A DNA stretch of 6,435 nt from Candidatus Thalassarchaeaceae archaeon (lineage in GTDB: Archaea; Thermoplasmatota; Poseidoniia; Poseidoniales; Thalassarchaeaceae), in the NCBI GenBank assembly GCA_030747885.1, contig JASLJW010000010.1, positions 1 to 6,435 of the forward strand. The letters run 5' to 3'. The notes beneath the pieces are model-generated. The model was given only the letters and a program-made list of their open reading frames with translations, was not told the DNA's origin and did no database searches. This document shows, piece after piece, positions 1 to 6,248 of this stretch; positions within the stretch are counted from its first letter, which is position 1, and the number at the start of each line of letters is the position of its first letter. The translations under genes and the position numbers were made by a program.

Positions 1-380
1 ATCCAATCCTGCCATGATTCATTTGCCGCACGAACTGGCCAATCATCTCGACCAAATTCACCAATGAGTAAGATTGCATTCAAATTTCGGGGAGGGAGGA
101 GCCATTCAACATCTACACTTCCCCCAGATTCTAAATCCAACACTGTACCATTTTGAGCACGCAGACTTCCAGGATCCAATACAAAGTAAGGGATGTATAC
201 GCTCAAATCGGAACTCGCAGACAGAGTTACTTTTGTCCAATCACCTGCAGTAAAGGGCCCACTGATTTCCAAGGAATCTGCGGAAGGCAGACCAGAATCA
301 TCCTGCCCGAAACATCCAGACATTGGACCACATAATAACAAGAAAACGAGTGAAAATACAGTAGAATGTCTAGACGACAA
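1..380 (-). CDS. Predicted lipoprotein of unknown function, N-terminal part (runs off left edge)
   Basis: The frame is open for 126 codons from a TTG start at 380 to the window edge, so only the N-terminal part is visible. The first 23 residues form a lipoprotein signal: a short N-region with one Arg and one His, a hydrophobic core (VFSLVFLLLCG), then a lipobox-like M-S-G-C with Cys at about residue 23. An acidic, Ser/Gly-rich linker follows (FGQDDSG). The exported part has alternating hydrophobic stretches such as TKVTLSASSDLSVYIPYFVLD and VDVEWLLPP, suggesting a beta-sandwich, but I recognise no family. The TTG start is chosen because a strong GAGGTGA ribosome-binding site lies 5 nt upstream; no ATG gives the signal peptide. 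The gene begins 9 nt after the glutaryl-CoA dehydrogenase stop, so the two are probably cotranscribed. Expected location is the outer face of the cytoplasmic membrane. Function is unknown. Confidence 0.78.
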   Translation of the reverse strand, partial: MSSRHSTVFSLVFLLLCGPMSGCFGQDDSGLPSADSLEISGPFTAGDWTKVTLSASSDLSVYIPYFVLDPGSLRAQNGTVLDLESGGSVDVEWLLPPRNLNAILLIGEFGRDDWPVRAANESWQDW

Positions 381-384
381 TTTT

Positions 385-391
385 TCACCTC
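385..391 (-). promoter_or_regulatory. Shine-Dalgarno site overlapping the dehydrogenase stop codon
   Basis: On the minus strand GAGGTGA overlaps the TGA stop of the upstream dehydrogenase gene and lies 4-5 nt before the TTG start of the lipoprotein gene. It closely matches the complement of the archaeal 16S rRNA 3' end. It decides the start of a gene that otherwise lacks an ATG and suggests that translation of the two genes is coupled. Confidence 0.7.
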
Positions 392-1565
392 ACAACTTGC
401 GAGTAAAGGATTGGATACCTGTAATATGTCGCGCTAAAATCAAATTATGAATGTCATGAGTTCCCTCATAGGTCTTCACTGATTCAAGATTGTTCATATG
501 ACGCATTATAGGATATTCATCGGTAACACCATTTGCGCCATGAATATCTCTGGCGACCCTAGCGATTTCAAGAGCTATGTCTACATTGTTCATTTTGGCG
601 AGACTAACCATCTCAGGGAACCAATCATCCGCATCTACTCGACGACCGAGGTGGTAAGCAAGGAGTTGCCCCTTTGTGATTTCTCTTAGCATTGTTGCGA
701 GTTTCATTTGAATAAGTTGGTATGCAGCAATGGGATGATCAAACTGAATTCTCTCCATAGAGTAATTCTTTGCGGCATCAAAGCAAGCCTGAGCCGCACC
801 AATAGAACCCCATGCGATTCCATAACGAGCGCGGTTCAAGCAAGAGAATGGACCACCCAAGCCCTTCGCACCTGGTAAATATCGGTCCTCAGGAACGAAA
901 ACATCCTGCAGAACTAATTCAGATGTAATTGAAGCACGAAGAGAATGTTTTCCCTTCTGTTCAGGAGCGCTGAATCCTTCATCATCCTTCTCAACGATGA
1001 ATCCTCGGATTACGCCATCCAACTTAGCCCAGACTATTGCAATATCTGCAACAGTACCATTGGTAATCCACATCTTTGCTCCATTCAAAATATATCCGCC
1101 ATCTACCTTCTCAGCCTTGGTAACCATGCCGCCAGGATTGGATCCATAATCGGGTTCAGTTAATCCAAAGCAACCAATAATTTCACCTGTAGCCATTCCA
1201 GGGAGATACTTTTGCTTCTGTTCCTCTGTTCCAAACTTATGAATCGGATGCATAGAAAGAGAACCTTGCACACTACAGAAAGAACGTAGACCAGAATCTC
1301 CACGCTCTAATTCTCGACATACCACTCCGTAAGCAGTATAGGACATTCCTGCACAACCATACTCCTCTGGAACAACCATTCCAAGAACACCCATCTCACC
1401 AAGATCCCTAATCCATTCTTCGGGGAAATATGCTTCATTGTATGCCTTTTCGATATTGGGTATTACTTTCTCATCCACCCAATCTCGAACCATATCACGG
1501 AGCATTATCTCCTCTTCATTCAGCATCTTATCGACGTCGAAAAAATCCAAGGCTTCGTATGCCAT
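390..1565 (-). CDS. gcdH: Glutaryl-CoA dehydrogenase (acyl-CoA dehydrogenase family)
   Basis: This FAD enzyme oxidises and decarboxylates glutaryl-CoA to crotonyl-CoA and CO2, passing electrons to electron-transfer flavoprotein, in lysine and tryptophan degradation. The 391-residue product has the full acyl-CoA dehydrogenase layout: helical N-domain (about 1-130), beta domain with FGLTEPDYGSNPG (133-145) and WIT (166-168) for FAD and substrate contacts, and helical C-domain with ARYGIAW (246-252). Glutaryl-CoA dehydrogenase is preferred over other family members because of the ERGDSGLRS segment, whose Glu87 and Arg94 match the substrate-carboxylate-binding residues of the human mature enzyme, and the YEGTHDIH segment containing the catalytic base Glu367. 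Length is normal and the active site looks intact. The ATG at 1565 is chosen over an in-frame GTG at 1574 because AAGGAG lies 8 nt before the ATG and overlaps the GTG. It follows the propeller gene by 65 bp on the same strand, where TTTAAT about 60 bp upstream is only a weak promoter candidate. Confidence 0.93.
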   Translation of the reverse strand: MAYEALDFFDVDKMLNEEEIMLRDMVRDWVDEKVIPNIEKAYNEAYFPEEWIRDLGEMGVLGMVVPEEYGCAGMSYTAYGVVCRELERGDSGLRSFCSVQGSLSMHPIHKFGTEEQKQKYLPGMATGEIIGCFGLTEPDYGSNPGGMVTKAEKVDGGYILNGAKMWITNGTVADIAIVWAKLDGVIRGFIVEKDDEGFSAPEQKGKHSLRASITSELVLQDVFVPEDRYLPGAKGLGGPFSCLNRARYGIAWGSIGAAQACFDAAKNYSMERIQFDHPIAAYQLIQMKLATMLREITKGQLLAYHLGRRVDADDWFPEMVSLAKMNNVDIALEIARVARDIHGANGVTDEYPIMRHMNNLESVKTYEGTHDIHNLILARHITGIQSFTRKL

Positions 1566-1573
1566 ACTCGTCA

Positions 1574-1579
1574 CTCCTT
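1574..1579 (-). promoter_or_regulatory. Shine-Dalgarno site of glutaryl-CoA dehydrogenase gene
   Basis: AAGGAG on the minus strand is separated by 8 nt from the ATG at 1565. The alternative GTG start at 1574 would begin inside this site, so the site settles the start and shortens the longest possible product by three residues. Confidence 0.65.
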
Positions 1580-1630
1580 GTTACCCGCCTCTGTGAGCGC
1601 CGCTTGAACCTTACCGATAATCGCATTAAA

Positions 1631-2851
1631 TCACGACCGGTCACGCTTCCTCCTTTGTTCACGTTTATCCTTCAATGATGGCTCAAGACCCTTACGTTTT
1701 CTACGCCATCGAGAATAGGTAGCCTGCATCTTAGGACTATTCATGAAAATTAGACCCAAAACAATCCCTGGTACACTGATTACCACAACCACTGCCAATG
1801 CATAACCTGCAAGACTAGTGAGTAATGGATCATCTATTTCTATTGGTACAAAACTTACCGCTATCCCCCTAGAATTCAAAATCCAACCTGTGGCTTCAGA
1901 AGTACTCCAAGAACATACGACTGAACTTGAGGTGGCATTCAATTGCTCTTCTACAGCATCAGCATTATCGTACCAAGGAAAGGCATCTTCAGAAGAAGGG
2001 CGGTAATCAATTAATCCGTAGGGAGTTGTAGTAATCATCATTCTATCTTCACTGTGACCACAAATATTGGTTAATTCACTAGTTAAATCACTAAGAATTT
2101 CAGCATCAAGGGTGGTTTCACCACCAGTGGAATCGTCCAATCGAATCATCCCTATATTGCGATTAGATCCCACTGCTATGCAAACTGCAATGTTTCCAGT
2201 AGCACATTCCAAATCATTCCAAAGAACCGCTGAGCCTCCTATCCATGTAATTTCATGCTCAGTATCAATGATTCCAATCCCATCAGATTCTGTAGAAACT
2301 ACACAAAGACGGACGACAGGATGGCAATCAATGCTAGTTACTGGACTTTCTCGAGTGTTTTCTAGAGCGTGCATTTCTCCACCATCTGCCAAAGAACGGA
2401 AACGCCAAATTCTTCCAGTATCTGCTGCGATGTATGCCCAAGCTCCATTTGTATTCCATGATACCGATGTTAGAGTACTTATTTCCACCAAAGAGGTCCC
2501 TGAGACATTTGAAAGTCGTTGATCTTGGTAATCATATCGAAGAACTCGTCCCAAATCCCCTACGATGAATGCATTGCCACCTGGGTGGAAATCCAAAGCA
2601 TTCAGATTCTGATTTGTAATTGAATCAAGCCTTTTAGCGGCTTCAGGATTATCATTAGGTATCAGATAAACGACTCCTTCATCGCCCACAGTAAGAGATT
2701 CTTGTTCATTGGAATCAAGAGCGTTTAGGAAAATAGTTTCCTCACTAAGAGTCACTAATTGATCCGACTTTACTACTGATTCAGCCTGAATTGATGTAAG
2801 AAGAATGACCATCAGAAGCGCAAGAATGACTCTCACTCGGCCGCGACCCAT
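1631..2851 (-). CDS. Membrane-anchored extracytoplasmic seven-repeat beta-propeller-like protein
   Basis: The 406-residue product has a signal peptide (Arg-rich start, hydrophobic residues 8-20, probable cleavage after IQA at 23), a large outer domain, one transmembrane helix at about 346-370, and a strongly basic cytoplasmic tail (371-406, including RWRRKRK), as the positive-inside rule predicts. By eye the outer domain has seven degenerate repeats starting near residues 38, 83, 127, 171, 211, 260 and 308, spaced 40-49 residues. Each has a pattern like LTSVSWNTNGAWAYIAADTG followed by xxxRF-type strands; the best are LNALDFHPGG...GDLGRVLRYDY, LTSVSWNTNG...ADTGRIWRFR and VTSIDCHPVV. This fits a seven-bladed WD40/YVTN-like propeller. 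Six cysteines (176, 183, 216, 224, 264, 313) lie in repeats 4-7. Role is unknown; a ligand-binding or scaffold role at the cell surface is inference. It diverges from the gene at 2948 and precedes the dehydrogenase gene on its own strand. Confidence 0.85.
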   Translation of the reverse strand: MGRGRVRVILALLMVILLTSIQAESVVKSDQLVTLSEETIFLNALDSNEQESLTVGDEGVVYLIPNDNPEAAKRLDSITNQNLNALDFHPGGNAFIVGDLGRVLRYDYQDQRLSNVSGTSLVEISTLTSVSWNTNGAWAYIAADTGRIWRFRSLADGGEMHALENTRESPVTSIDCHPVVRLCVVSTESDGIGIIDTEHEITWIGGSAVLWNDLECATGNIAVCIAVGSNRNIGMIRLDDSTGGETTLDAEILSDLTSELTNICGHSEDRMMITTTPYGLIDYRPSSEDAFPWYDNADAVEEQLNATSSSVVCSWSTSEATGWILNSRGIAVSFVPIEIDDPLLTSLAGYALAVVVVISVPGIVLGLIFMNSPKMQATYSRWRRKRKGLEPSLKDKREQRRKRDRS

Positions 2852-2947
2852 GTACCTCCGGAGACGCCCGACTTCATCATGTGAACGGTCAAAGAGTACC
2901 CCCCATCACTGGGAGCATTCAAGTCCTCTCGCCTCACCGGAAGGGCC
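2852..2947. promoter_or_regulatory. Divergent intergenic region, presumed back-to-back promoters
   Basis: This 96-bp spacer lies between the leftward propeller gene and the rightward small-protein gene and must hold promoters for both unless transcripts start farther away. It is more GC-rich than its surroundings and includes a run of six C at about 2899-2904. I see no clear TATA box or BRE in either direction and no strong inverted repeat. The call rests on gene orientation alone. Confidence 0.4.
2854..2859 (-). promoter_or_regulatory. Closely spaced Shine-Dalgarno site of the propeller gene
   Basis: GGAGGT on the minus strand ends only 2 nt before the ATG at 2851, closer than usual. The only other nearby candidate is a GTG at codon 6, about 17 nt away, which is too far. 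There is no other in-frame start between the ATG and the upstream in-frame TGA, so the ATG is kept. The short spacing could mean weak initiation. Confidence 0.45.
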
Positions 2948-3463
2948 ATGGAACGCTTCGCAACGACGAGGGGATTAGTCAAGCAGGTCACAGCAGATGG
3001 TGGATTAGCAGAATTAGCAAAGAAATTCTTCGATGATGTAGAATCTACTGGAGAAAATGCATTCCGAGGGTCTCATGGCATCATGAAGAGCATCGAAGCG
3101 CATTACCAAGGCGATGCTTTGATTGTGGAAGTAGACAACGAAAAGCCTGACTTCTCAAACCCAGATGCAATACAGGAAGCAAGAGAAGACCGAAAAAGAT
3201 GGACTCAATTCTTAGATGAATCTACTGGATATGATGCAAAAAAGCGTGGAGATAAAGCAAAAGAATGGGGGAAGAAGGCTAACAAGGCTAAATCCGCAAT
3301 TTCTTCCGCTCGACATTTTATGTCGTTAGCAAAGAGTCTCCCGCAGGAAACTAAAGACAAAGCAGAAGACTTGATTCAAGAAATAGAAACTGCTCTTGAG
3401 GCAGGTGACAATACCAAGGCTGCTGGCCGTGGTGAGAAGTTATCCAAGATGTTGAATAAATGA
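2948..3463 (+). CDS. Small archaeal protein, possibly COG4004/DUF5611-like domain with helical C-terminal extension
   Basis: The product is 171 residues with no signal peptide or membrane segment, so it is probably cytoplasmic. Residues 1-100 read as an alpha/beta domain: helix around 18-32, strands around 45-63 (IMKSIEAHYQGDALIVEVDN), then a helix ending in FLDESTGYDAKKR (88-100). The last segment and the preceding order resemble my recollection of the archaeal COG4004/DUF5611 family (Thermoplasma TA0095), typically about 100-110 residues, whose function is unknown. That match is from memory and unverified. Residues 101-171 are Lys- and Ala-rich and predicted helical, possibly coiled coil, and would be an extension beyond that family. 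The ATG at 2948 is the only start after an in-frame upstream TGA; GGAAGG just before it is a poor ribosome-binding site. The gene ends 9 nt before tyrosyl-tRNA synthetase and is probably cotranscribed with it. Confidence 0.8.
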   Translation: MERFATTRGLVKQVTADGGLAELAKKFFDDVESTGENAFRGSHGIMKSIEAHYQGDALIVEVDNEKPDFSNPDAIQEAREDRKRWTQFLDESTGYDAKKRGDKAKEWGKKANKAKSAISSARHFMSLAKSLPQETKDKAEDLIQEIETALEAGDNTKAAGRGEKLSKMLNK

Positions 3464-3467
3464 GGGG
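3462..3467 (+). promoter_or_regulatory. Shine-Dalgarno site of tyrS overlapping upstream stop codon
   Basis: GAGGGG overlaps the TGA stop of the small-protein gene and lies 5 nt before the ATG of the tyrosyl-tRNA synthetase gene. The overlap suggests that the two genes share an mRNA and that translation may be coupled. Confidence 0.55.
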
Positions 3468-3472
3468 AAAAA

Positions 3473-4618
3473 ATGACTCCTGAGGAAATCAGTCATCTTC
3501 TAGACAAAACCTCTGGGGCCTCAGAACTAACAACCGAAGATCAAAACAAAATTTTCTCGATGTTCACTGGCGTAGAAGAAATTGTCGGATTAGAGCATGT
3601 AGTTTCAGTACTCAATGGCAAAGAGTCCCATGGAGGGGATACAACATTGAGAGCATATATCGGATTGGAGCCTAGCGGAAAAGCTCACTTGGGTTGGATT
3701 ATCCTAGCAGATTCAATCCAGAATATGTTAAACCAAGGAGTCAATGTTCTTGTTTTCCTTGCGGATTGGCATGCATGGGTGAACGATAAATTCGGCAGAG
3801 ATATGGAAAAAATCACAGTTGCTGGAGATTACATGACTGAAATTTTCCGAGTACTTCTTGGATTCCCTGAAGAAGGAGAAGGTGCTGGACAAATTAGATT
3901 CATGCGAGCTAGTGAATTGATGGATTCAGGTAAGTATTGGGAAAGAGTACTACGATGTTCGAAAGGCATGAGCCTTTCTAGAGCGCGAAGAACTTTCAGT
4001 ATCATGGGTAGAAGTGAAGATTCCTCTGATGATGATCTTTCTGCATTCTTCTATCCTGCAATGCAAGCTGCCGATATTTTCGAATTGAATGTAGACATTG
4101 CCTTCGGCGGGATGGACCAAAGAAAGGCACACATGTACATGAGAGATGTAGGAGACCGCAATAATTGGATTAAGGCAACTTGTATCCACACACCAATGTT
4201 ATCTGGATTGAAAGGAAGAGGAGGAGGCAGGATGGACTCGTTTGATCATAAAATGTCCAAGTCCGACCCTAATAACGCAGTCTTACTCCACGATACCCCA
4301 AAGAAATTAGAAAAGAAATTTCGTAAGGCATTCCTTGAACCTGGAAACAAAGATTCCCCGGTTTTTGAGATTGCTAAACATGTTATCATGCCTCGACAGA
4401 GGGAATTACACGTTAGTCCAAAACCAGAATTTGGAGAACCGTCCTCTTGGTCAAATCTTGATTTACTAATCGCAGCAATAGAAGACGGTTCAGTACACCC
4501 ATTCGATGCGAAAATGGCTGTAGCACACGGATTAGCGGAAATCCTCGCCCCTATTGCCGAACATTTTGAACAACATCCTGAACTCCTTGATGCAGTGAAT
4601 AAAATGACCGGCGGTTGA
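3473..4618 (+). CDS. tyrS: Tyrosyl-tRNA synthetase (archaeal/eukaryal type)
   Basis: This class I aminoacyl-tRNA synthetase attaches tyrosine to tRNA-Tyr in the cytoplasm. The 381-residue product has the Rossmann core with AYIGLEPSGKAHLGW (61-75, the HIGH-box region), FLADWHAWVND (95-105), the tyrosine-pocket segment YPAMQAADIF (194-203) and FGGMDQRKAHM (211-221), and a KMSKS loop (260-264). Compared with the Methanocaldococcus enzyme, Tyr62, Tyr194, Gln198, Asp201 and Gln216 match its Y32, Y151, Q155, D158 and Q173, which supports tyrosine over tryptophan. HPFD (342-345) matches the HPMD segment that contacts the anticodon. The fourth HIGH residue is Trp rather than His. The protein is longer than the roughly 306-residue Methanocaldococcus form, with an extra N-terminal portion and about 20 extra C-terminal residues, and has no EMAP-II-like domain. 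The ATG follows a GAGGGG site. It is 9 nt downstream of the small-protein gene. Confidence 0.93.
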   Translation: MTPEEISHLLDKTSGASELTTEDQNKIFSMFTGVEEIVGLEHVVSVLNGKESHGGDTTLRAYIGLEPSGKAHLGWIILADSIQNMLNQGVNVLVFLADWHAWVNDKFGRDMEKITVAGDYMTEIFRVLLGFPEEGEGAGQIRFMRASELMDSGKYWERVLRCSKGMSLSRARRTFSIMGRSEDSSDDDLSAFFYPAMQAADIFELNVDIAFGGMDQRKAHMYMRDVGDRNNWIKATCIHTPMLSGLKGRGGGRMDSFDHKMSKSDPNNAVLLHDTPKKLEKKFRKAFLEPGNKDSPVFEIAKHVIMPRQRELHVSPKPEFGEPSSWSNLDLLIAAIEDGSVHPFDAKMAVAHGLAEILAPIAEHFEQHPELLDAVNKMTGG

Positions 4619-4624
4619 ACATAA

Positions 4625-4659
4625 TCCCATTATTGGTACATTCATACAGAATAATAGGA
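4625..4659. repeat. Imperfect inverted repeat between tyrS and the HMG-CoA synthase gene
   Basis: TCCCATTATT (4625-4634) can pair with AATAATAGGA (4650-4659), giving ten positions with one mismatch around a 15-nt loop. It begins 7 nt after the tyrS stop. No T-run follows on the plus strand, so it is not a classical terminator; it could be a weak hairpin, a regulator site, or chance in AT-rich spacer. A second short repeat, CTCAT-TCAT-ATGAG, lies at 4662-4675. Confidence 0.3.
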
Positions 4660-4664
4660 CACTC

Positions 4665-4674
4665 ATTCATATGA
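4665..4674 (+). promoter_or_regulatory. Candidate TATA-like element upstream of HMG-CoA synthase gene
   Basis: ATTCATATGA lies about 30-39 bp before the ATG at 4704. The ATG has no recognisable Shine-Dalgarno site. An archaeal TATA box about 26 bp before transcription start would place that start close to the ATG, consistent with a leaderless or very short-leader mRNA. The match to a TATA consensus is weak, so this rests mainly on position. Confidence 0.25.
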
Positions 4675-4703
4675 GATGAGCCAGCGGACGGGAACTGATT
4701 ACC

Positions 4704-6248
4704 ATGGATGTGGGCATTGATGATTTTGCGATTCATTTTCCTCGTCTGTACTTCGACATGAAGGATTTTGCAAAATTCAGAGGTGCAGATTTTGAGAAAT
4801 TGAATAAGGGTCTGGGGCTCAATGCTATGGCGATTCCTGACGCACATGAGGATACTGCCACTATGGGAGCTAATGCAGTTGCTCGACTCATCGATAGAAA
4901 CGGATTATTGCCCTCCCAAATAGGTAGAATCTATCTTGGAACTGAATCCGCTTTAGATGGTGCAAAGCCTACAGCAACATACATCATCGACATGCTTCAA
5001 CAAAGATATGCAAAGGAACATGGCCCTGATAGTTTCAGGAATTGTGATGTTGTTGACATGACTTTCGCATGTATCGGCGCTGTTGATGCACTCCACAATA
5101 CTCTGGATTGGGTCGCTAGAGGCGGTGAACAAGATGAGCGCATAGGAATTGTAGTGTTCAGTGACAATGCGAAATATGACATGGAATCAAGTGGAGAATA
5201 CACTCAAGGAGCAGGAGGAGGAGGCATCTTAATCAGAGCAAATCCTCGATTGTTGGTCATTCCGGATAATTGGGGAGTCTCCACCACACCTGTTCATGAT
5301 TTCTTCAAACCTCGAAGAGAGGTTCCAGTCAAGAACGTCATCGAACGAGTACTAGATTTGGCTCGTGAAACCGGTCAGTCATTCAAATCAGGTCTTAGTG
5401 ATCGTATGATGCGAAATCTACGTGGTTCCAAGATGTCTAACGATGAATTATTCGCTGAAGATACATTGAAAATTCATCGAGATACCCCTGTTTTCGATGG
5501 GCAATTCTCGAATAGATGTTACATGGAATCTGTAAAACAGGCATTCATTGACTTTCATGGAAAGGCCCAGAGAAATGGCCGTCTTAATCCTGAAAAGGAC
5601 CCGATACTTACTGAACAATGGAAGCGTATCATTGTCCACCTTCCTTATGCATTCCAAGGAAAGAGAATGTTTCCAGATGTGTTTAGACATGACCGACGAG
5701 GGACTCCTGTTTGGGATGAAATCGTAGAAGAAATTGGTGTAGAACCTCTAATCGATGACTTTGAAGATACGCCAGAAGGAATGGCAGAGTTCGAAAAGGC
5801 AAACGATGGATATAGACGTGCTATTTCAAAAACAAAAGCATTCAGAAAATTTGCTGATGAACGAATTGAGCGGGGGCAAAGAGCTTCAAGTCTAATTGGA
5901 AATCAATATACTGGATCTATTTTCCTTGCATTGATGTCGTCCCTTGAATGCGATTATGAAGAAAATAATTCCATTGAAGGGCAAAGAATCGGACTATGTG
6001 GATATGGTTCAGGAGCTAAGGCCAAAGTATTCGAAGGAATTATTCAACCTCAATGGAAGGAAATCGCCTCAAGATTCCTCCTGTTTGAACGCCTGGACTT
6101 GCGAAGGCCGATTCTTAGCGATGACTACGAAGCATTGCATAGAGGAAGTACCACGCAATCAATCATTGAACCTAGTCAAGAATTCGCTATTGTTCGCGAA
6201 GTAAATGGTGGCCTCCCTGGTGAAAAACGCTATCGTTGGGTAGACTAA
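4704..6248 (+). CDS. mvaS: 3-hydroxy-3-methylglutaryl-CoA synthase, bacterial/eukaryotic type, enlarged
   Basis: This thiolase-fold enzyme condenses acetyl-CoA with acetoacetyl-CoA to HMG-CoA, the entry to mevalonate and archaeal isoprenoid lipids. Catalytic residues are visible: Glu81 in LGTESALD, nucleophile Cys123 in DMTFACIGAVDAL, and His312 in VHLPYAFQGKRMF. Family segments SSGEYTQGAGG (162-172), GNQYTGS (399-405) and GYGSGAKAKVF (433-443) are also present. They resemble bacterial MvaS (such as Enterococcus, about 383 residues) more than the roughly 350-residue archaeal form. At 514 residues it is long: Cys-to-His spacing is 189 residues against about 122 in Enterococcus MvaS as I recall it, with extra sequence at about 205-258; a second extra block of about 45 residues lies within 325-395. 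No thiolase or DUF35 gene, the usual partners of archaeal-type HMG-CoA synthase, is adjacent in this window. The ATG at 4704 has no clear ribosome-binding site. It is 85 bp after tyrS. Confidence 0.92.
   Translation: MDVGIDDFAIHFPRLYFDMKDFAKFRGADFEKLNKGLGLNAMAIPDAHEDTATMGANAVARLIDRNGLLPSQIGRIYLGTESALDGAKPTATYIIDMLQQRYAKEHGPDSFRNCDVVDMTFACIGAVDALHNTLDWVARGGEQDERIGIVVFSDNAKYDMESSGEYTQGAGGGGILIRANPRLLVIPDNWGVSTTPVHDFFKPRREVPVKNVIERVLDLARETGQSFKSGLSDRMMRNLRGSKMSNDELFAEDTLKIHRDTPVFDGQFSNRCYMESVKQAFIDFHGKAQRNGRLNPEKDPILTEQWKRIIVHLPYAFQGKRMFPDVFRHDRRGTPVWDEIVEEIGVEPLIDDFEDTPEGMAEFEKANDGYRRAISKTKAFRKFADERIERGQRASSLIGNQYTGSIFLALMSSLECDYEENNSIEGQRIGLCGYGSGAKAKVFEGIIQPQWKEIASRFLLFERLDLRRPILSDDYEALHRGSTTQSIIEPSQEFAIVREVNGGLPGEKRYRWVD

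Noticed and set aside
153..450. Two overlapping short plus-strand frames near the left edge
   Set aside because: They are antisense to the lipoprotein and the end of the dehydrogenase, have no ribosome-binding site, and do not look like proteins.
1572..1574. GTG as start of glutaryl-CoA dehydrogenase
   Set aside because: The codon overlaps the AAGGAG ribosome-binding site, which is correctly placed for the ATG at 1565.
1430..1678. 82-residue plus-strand frame spanning the start of the dehydrogenase gene
   Set aside because: It overlaps two well-supported minus-strand genes and has no recognisable features.
2067..2522. 151-residue open frame on the plus strand inside the propeller gene
   Set aside because: It is wholly antisense to a gene with a signal peptide, repeats and a transmembrane anchor. 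Its own translation is low-complexity Ser/Pro/Arg-rich with no domain.
4551..4847. 98-residue minus-strand frame across the tyrS/HMG-CoA synthase spacer
   Set aside because: It is antisense to the ends of both genes and shows no domain or good start signal. The spacer itself shows no coding character.
5448..5690. 80-residue minus-strand frame inside the HMG-CoA synthase gene
   Set aside because: It is antisense to the insertion and catalytic-His region of a clear enzyme, and its composition is unlike the real proteins here.
5944..6204. Possible frameshift or second gene in the 3' part of the HMG-CoA synthase gene, suggested by an 86-residue frame
   Set aside because: The main frame runs uninterrupted through the conserved GNQYTGS and GYGSGAK motifs to a normal stop, so the other frame is a shadow.
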